From: Mycolicibacterium helvum
Lineage (GTDB): Bacteria; Actinomycetota; Actinomycetes; Mycobacteriales; Mycobacteriaceae
Reading direction: 5' to 3'
Length of the DNA stretch: 64,000 nucleotides
Assembly (NCBI RefSeq): GCF_010731895.1
Contig: NZ_AP022596.1
Location: 3,162,001-3,226,000, forward strand
Below are positions 60,661 through 64,000 of the stretch, piece by piece; the first letter of the stretch is position 1, and each line of letters starts with the position of its first letter. A model generated the notes under the pieces. That model was not told where the DNA came from, did not search any database, and was given only the letters and a program-made list of their open reading frames with translations. The position numbers and the translations under genes were made by a program.

Positions 60661-62157
60661 GTGAGCGAGGGCGCCGCGACGATCAGCAGCACGCTGGCCA
60701 CCAGCCTGGCCGGGTATGGCAACGCGCCGTGCATCGAGTTCAACGGCCGGTGGTACTCCGGTGCCGAGATCGCCGCCTACGCCGACGGCGTCGAGGGTGC
60801 GTTGCGGGCGGCCGGCGTCGCCGACGGCGCGGCAGTGGGGGTGGTGGCCCGCAACCGGCCGCCGCTGGCGGCCGCTGTGGTGGGGTTGCTCGGCGCCGGC
60901 CGGTGGGTCTCGATGATCTATTCGTTCCAGTCGGCGGAGGCGATCGGCCGCGACATCGAGCAGTTGGAGCTGGCCGCCGTCGTCGCCGACCGTGACGACT
61001 GGACCGGGCCGGCGATTGCGGCGGCGCGCCACGCGGGCACAGCGGGTATCGCGGTCGGTATGAAACCGCCCACCGTAGAACATGTTTCCGGTATCGAACG
61101 GGTGTCGGGCCGGTTGCGCGCGGCGGGCCGGGACGGTTCCACCGGCCTGCGGGTGCTCACCAGCGGGACCACCGGCCCGCCCAAACGGCATGTCATCCCC
61201 GCTTCCGTGCTGGAACACACTGTGGCGAGCGTGGCGATCGGGGGCGCGACCGCCGACGATCCACCAGAACTGATGTATTGGCCGCTCGGCGGGATCGGCG
61301 GGGTGTGCCAACTGATTACCGGCGCCTACCTCGGCAAGCGGATCGCGCTGCTGGAGAAATTCAGCGTGGCCGAATGGGTGCGTGTGGTGAAGACGTATGG
61401 CGTCCGCCGCTGCGGCCTGCAGCCGGCGGCGGTGCGGATGCTGCTTGACGCCGACCTGCCGCCCGGGGACCTCGCCTCGCTGGAATACGTGATCAGTGCC
61501 GCGGGCCCGCTGGATCCCGAGACCCGTGATGGCTTCGAGGAGCGCTACCGGGTACCGGTTTTGTTGGCTTACGGCGCAACGGAATTCGCTGGATCAGTGT
61601 GTACCTGGACGCCCGAGCTCTACCGCGAGTTCGGCTCCGCCAAGCGGGCGAGCTCGGGTCGGGTGATGCCCGACACGCAGGTCCGCATTATCGACCCGCA
61701 CAGCGGAGCCGAGGTGCCGGTCGGCGTGCAGGGCATGCTGGAGGCCAGGATCGCGGCCATCAGTCCGGACTGGATCCGCACCAATGACCTCGCTGCCGTC
61801 GACGTTGACGGGTTCATCACGCTGCATGGGCGCGCAGATGGCGCGATCAACCGCGGAGGATTCAAGGTCCTGCCGGAGACCGTTCGCCGGGTGCTGGTCT
61901 CCCATCCCGCGGTGCGCGACGCCGCCGTGGTGGGCGTTCCCGATGGCAGGCTGGGCGAGGTGCCGTTCGCGGCGGTCGAGACGATCTCTGGTTGTCCGGC
62001 GCCCGATCCGGCCGAACTCGTCGGCTTGGTCCGCGACGCTCTTCCCAAGCACTGTGTGCCTGTCGCGGTGGTGGTGGTTGCCGAGCTGCCGCGGAACCCA
62101 TCGCTGAAGGTCGCACTTCGCGAAGTGGCCGCGATGTACACCAGTGCCGCGCCGTAG
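60661..62157 (+). CDS. AMP-dependent ligase of the same divergent subfamily as 2442-3899
   Basis: A 498-residue class I adenylate-forming protein. The phosphate loop is LTSGTTGPPKRH (166-177), with the same unusual Arg as in the ligase at 2442-3899. The hinge and core motifs include TNDLAAVDVDGFITLHGRAD and NRGGFKVLPETVRRVL. The C-terminal lysine segment is NPSLKVALRE, where the usual Gly before Lys is Leu. GTG start at 60661. Likely an acyl-CoA or related CoA ligase with an unknown acid; the relaxed motifs might also indicate an acyl-AMP-only enzyme. Confidence 0.82.
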   Translation: MSEGAATISSTLATSLAGYGNAPCIEFNGRWYSGAEIAAYADGVEGALRAAGVADGAAVGVVARNRPPLAAAVVGLLGAGRWVSMIYSFQSAEAIGRDIEQLELAAVVADRDDWTGPAIAAARHAGTAGIAVGMKPPTVEHVSGIERVSGRLRAAGRDGSTGLRVLTSGTTGPPKRHVIPASVLEHTVASVAIGGATADDPPELMYWPLGGIGGVCQLITGAYLGKRIALLEKFSVAEWVRVVKTYGVRRCGLQPAAVRMLLDADLPPGDLASLEYVISAAGPLDPETRDGFEERYRVPVLLAYGATEFAGSVCTWTPELYREFGSAKRASSGRVMPDTQVRIIDPHSGAEVPVGVQGMLEARIAAISPDWIRTNDLAAVDVDGFITLHGRADGAINRGGFKVLPETVRRVLVSHPAVRDAAVVGVPDGRLGEVPFAAVETISGCPAPDPAELVGLVRDALPKHCVPVAVVVVAELPRNPSLKVALREVAAMYTSAAP

Positions 62158-62293
62158 CGGGCGAGCCCCCTCCGGTCATTGCCAGGACAACGGTTCGGGT
62201 ACTGAGGGCAGGCGGCACGGCCGGTGTTCGCCGCCCGCGCAGCTCTGCCGGATCGCAAATCCGTTATGCGGACTCTTGTGGCGGCATGACCTG

Positions 62294-62311
62294 CGACAAA
62301 TGTAGTTGTCG
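62294..62311. promoter_or_regulatory. Inverted repeat CGACAA-ATGTAG-TTGTCG
   Basis: A perfect 6-6-6 inverted repeat. A further TGTCGTC/GACGACA pair lies just downstream. Repeated TGTCG boxes suggest a regulator-binding site; the ATGTAG core is reminiscent of BlaI/CopY-type boxes, but this is only a resemblance. Confidence 0.35.
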
Positions 62312-62603
62312 ACGACATGAGCAAACATTGGTTCATTGTCGTCTATACCGTCCCGAGACGTCGGTTGCTGGGCGAATTGCCCTATCGCCGCGTTGGCGCA
62401 CCATTTGCCGCCGCATGAGATTCGGGGAAATGCTTCTGATCTCGACATTTGTCAAAAACGGATAATCGGACGGCCGTCTGGAGTTCGTTCGCCTACGCGA
62501 TGGAAAATTTTTGCTGAATTGCAGCATCTCAGCTTGCTCTCAGCTGGATTTTGCGGTGTGATGGGCATTACGCCAGGGGAATGAGGAGGCAAGGGGGAGC
62601 ATT

Positions 62604-62627
62604 GACCCCTCCCGGATGGGAGGGGTC
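62604..62627 (+). terminator. Strong hairpin (10-bp perfect stem)
   Basis: GACCCCTCCC and GGGAGGGGTC pair perfectly around the loop GGAT. No T-run follows, so it is a terminator of the mycobacterial type without a U-tract, or a structured leader 74 bases before the amidase start. No gene ends close upstream. Confidence 0.5.
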
Positions 62628-62700
62628 GATTGCCGTCTAGGGCGCGAGTTCCTCGGTCAAACCGGGGAAGTCGCGCCCTTTGCGTATCACCATTGCGGAC

Positions 62701-64000
62701 ATGGCCGACCTCTGTCATCTGCCCGCCCATGAGCTCGTCCGGTTGACCACGGCGGGTGCGGTCTCCTGCAGGGAGGTCCTCGACGCCCATCTAGCCCGGA
62801 TCGATGCCGTGAACCCCCGGCTCAACGCGCTGATCGTGGCCGCCGATCCAGACCTGCTCCGGCACTCTGCCGCCGACGCCGACCAGCGCTTCACGCGGGG
62901 TGAACCGCTCGGCCGGGCCCATGGGCTGCCGGTGGTGGTCAAGGACGTGATGCTGGTGTCCGGGCTGGTCTGCTCGGGCGGTAGTCCGGCACTGCGGGCG
63001 GTGGCCAACCGGGACGCGACGGTGGTGTCTCGGCTACGCGCCGAGGGCGCCATCGTGCTGGGGATGACCAACGTGCCAGAGATGGGGCGTGGCGGCGAGT
63101 CCAACAACAATCTGTACGGGCGAACCACCAATCCGTTCGATCTCGAGCGCACCCCTGGCGGCAGCAGTGGCGGGTCGGCCGCGCTGATCAGTGCAGGCGG
63201 GGCGGCGCTGAGCGTGGGCTCCGACGGCGGTGGCAGCATCCGCCAGCCGTCGCATAATTGCGGTATCGCCGGGCTCAAGCCCACGCATGGACGAATCCCC
63301 AGGACGGGCAGCGTCTTCGGCGACGCCCCAGGTATCTTCGGACCCTTCAACTGCTATGGACCGCTGGCCCGTTCGGTAGCCGACCTGCAGCTGGGCCTGT
63401 CGATCATGGGCGGCCCGGATCTGGGCGATCCGTACGCCACGGCCGCGCCACTAGCCAACCCCGATGACGTCGACCTCGCCTCCCTGCGGGTGGCGACCTA
63501 TCTGCTGGACGGCATCTCGCCACCGGAGGCCCAGGTCGCCGCTGTCGTCACCGCAGCTGCGCAGGCCGTTGCCGACGCCGGGGCGGCCGTCCGATGGGAT
63601 CAGCCCGCGTGTCTCAACCGCACCATCGAATTGCTCTGGGAATCGGTGTTTCTCGGTGGGGATCGGGGTGAGGGCTTCGAAGCGGACCTGGCCGCGATCG
63701 GGGCCACCAATCCTTCCGAGGAACTCGCCGAGTTCCTGCGGCAGGCTCGCGGCATCGAGTTCACGTTGTCCGATGCCCGGCGCCGGCTGGTCGACATCGA
63801 CACGTTCCGCCTCGAGATGCTGTCGTTCATGGACGGCTACGACGTGATCATCGGGCCGGCGATGCCCACTCCGGCCAAGCCACACCACCACGGGCTGGTG
63901 GAGATCAGCGACTTCTCTCACCTGATGGCGCACAACCTCACCGGCTGGCCCGCTGTCGTGGTCCGGTGTGGAACGTCTTCGGAGGGTCTGCCGATCGGAG
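62701..64000 (+). CDS. Amidase (amidase-signature family), 3' end beyond the window
   Basis: The first 433 codons of an amidase hydrolysing a carboxylic amide. The Ser-cisSer-Lys triad is complete: Lys81 (VVVKDV), cis-Ser155 (TPGGSSGGSA) and nucleophile Ser179 (SDGGGSIRQPS). The Lys-Ser-Ser spacing equals that of FAAH-type enzymes to within one residue. The ATG at 62701 is chosen; a TTG 21 bases upstream is in frame. No subunits of the GatCAB type are adjacent, so it is probably a catabolic or general amidase. Confidence 0.92.
   Translation, partial: MADLCHLPAHELVRLTTAGAVSCREVLDAHLARIDAVNPRLNALIVAADPDLLRHSAADADQRFTRGEPLGRAHGLPVVVKDVMLVSGLVCSGGSPALRAVANRDATVVSRLRAEGAIVLGMTNVPEMGRGGESNNNLYGRTTNPFDLERTPGGSSGGSAALISAGGAALSVGSDGGGSIRQPSHNCGIAGLKPTHGRIPRTGSVFGDAPGIFGPFNCYGPLARSVADLQLGLSIMGGPDLGDPYATAAPLANPDDVDLASLRVATYLLDGISPPEAQVAAVVTAAAQAVADAGAAVRWDQPACLNRTIELLWESVFLGGDRGEGFEADLAAIGATNPSEELAEFLRQARGIEFTLSDARRRLVDIDTFRLEMLSFMDGYDVIIGPAMPTPAKPHHHGLVEISDFSHLMAHNLTGWPAVVVRCGTSSEGLPIG

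Larger units (their letters stand above)
62158..62700. other. 543-base gene-free stretch with repeats and a hairpin
   Basis: No frame in this stretch looks coding. The part around 62400-62580 is AT-richer than the flanking genes. It contains several TTGTCG/CGACA elements in both orientations between 62294 and 62350 and a strong hairpin at 62604-62627. No RNA gene is recognisable. It may hold the control region of the amidase gene. Confidence 0.6.

Noticed and set aside
62336-62584. 82-codon forward frame in the gene-free stretch
   Set aside because: No ribosome site and no domain-like pattern; overlapped by equally long frames on the other strand.
1-64000. tRNA, rRNA, CRISPR array, prophage or insertion sequence
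   Set aside because: No cloverleaf-like sequence, regular repeat-spacer array, phage structural gene or transposase was seen on either strand.

Overview
The window reads as chromosome of a GC-rich, probably environmental mycobacterium (Mycobacterium sensu lato). The indications are a complete yrbE-mce import operon, an Eis-type acetyltransferase, several F420-type luciferase-like oxidoreductases, a 13E12/DUF222-HNH gene, many GTG starts, and a right-hand block whose order (SRPBCC, alpha-methylacyl-CoA racemase, SRPBCC, dapC, fadA, fadB) recalls the M. tuberculosis Rv0854-Rv0860 neighbourhood. That comparison is from memory.

About 1-34.9 kb is a dense accessory catabolic island. It holds four acyl-CoA synthetases, five intact crotonases, a hotdog thioesterase, a thiolase, a thiolase-like lipid-transfer protein, an SDR, two amidohydrolases, an acyl-CoA dehydrogenase pair, a molybdopterin oxidoreductase, a family III CoA-transferase, an aldehyde dehydrogenase, a cytochrome P450, a Baeyer-Villiger-type flavin monooxygenase followed by an alpha/beta hydrolase, two luciferase-like oxidoreductases and an orphan carboxyltransferase. 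The set suggests oxidation of a cyclic or branched hydrophobic compound, ring opening through a lactone, CoA activation and beta-oxidation-like steps. The substrate cannot be read from the sequence.

The island appears to be one regulon. A degenerate palindrome (TACTGTAA-N3-TTACAGTA) occurs in seven of its promoter regions, five of them between divergent genes, and one lies upstream of the TetR gene at 9987-10724. A GntR/FCD regulator and a second TetR regulator have their own, different palindromes. The island also shows decay: an internally deleted crotonase (10887-11039), a C-terminal enzyme remnant (11861-11998), a frameshifted SDR scrap (25187-25302) and a phosphotransferase that has lost its catalytic centre (29967-30827).

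About 34.9-41.3 kb is mixed: a 13E12/HNH protein, an Old Yellow Enzyme, a DUF2834-like membrane protein, a TetR regulator, an Eis-like acetyltransferase, an NTF2-like protein, a small hypothetical protein and a UBP zinc-finger protein. From 41.3 to 50.4 kb runs the yrbE(A,B)-mce(A-F) lipid-import operon, preceded by a promoter and a box matching the KstR consensus TnnAACnnGTTnnA. From 50.4 to 58.9 kb come the racemase and SRPBCC genes, an F420-type oxidoreductase, dapC, a secreted C39-like peptidase and the fadA-fadB beta-oxidation pair, with two good intrinsic terminators. The last 5 kb hold a DUF3060-like membrane protein, a methyltransferase, a second copy of an unusual acyl-CoA synthetase type, a 540-base gene-free stretch and the start of an amidase cut by the window edge.
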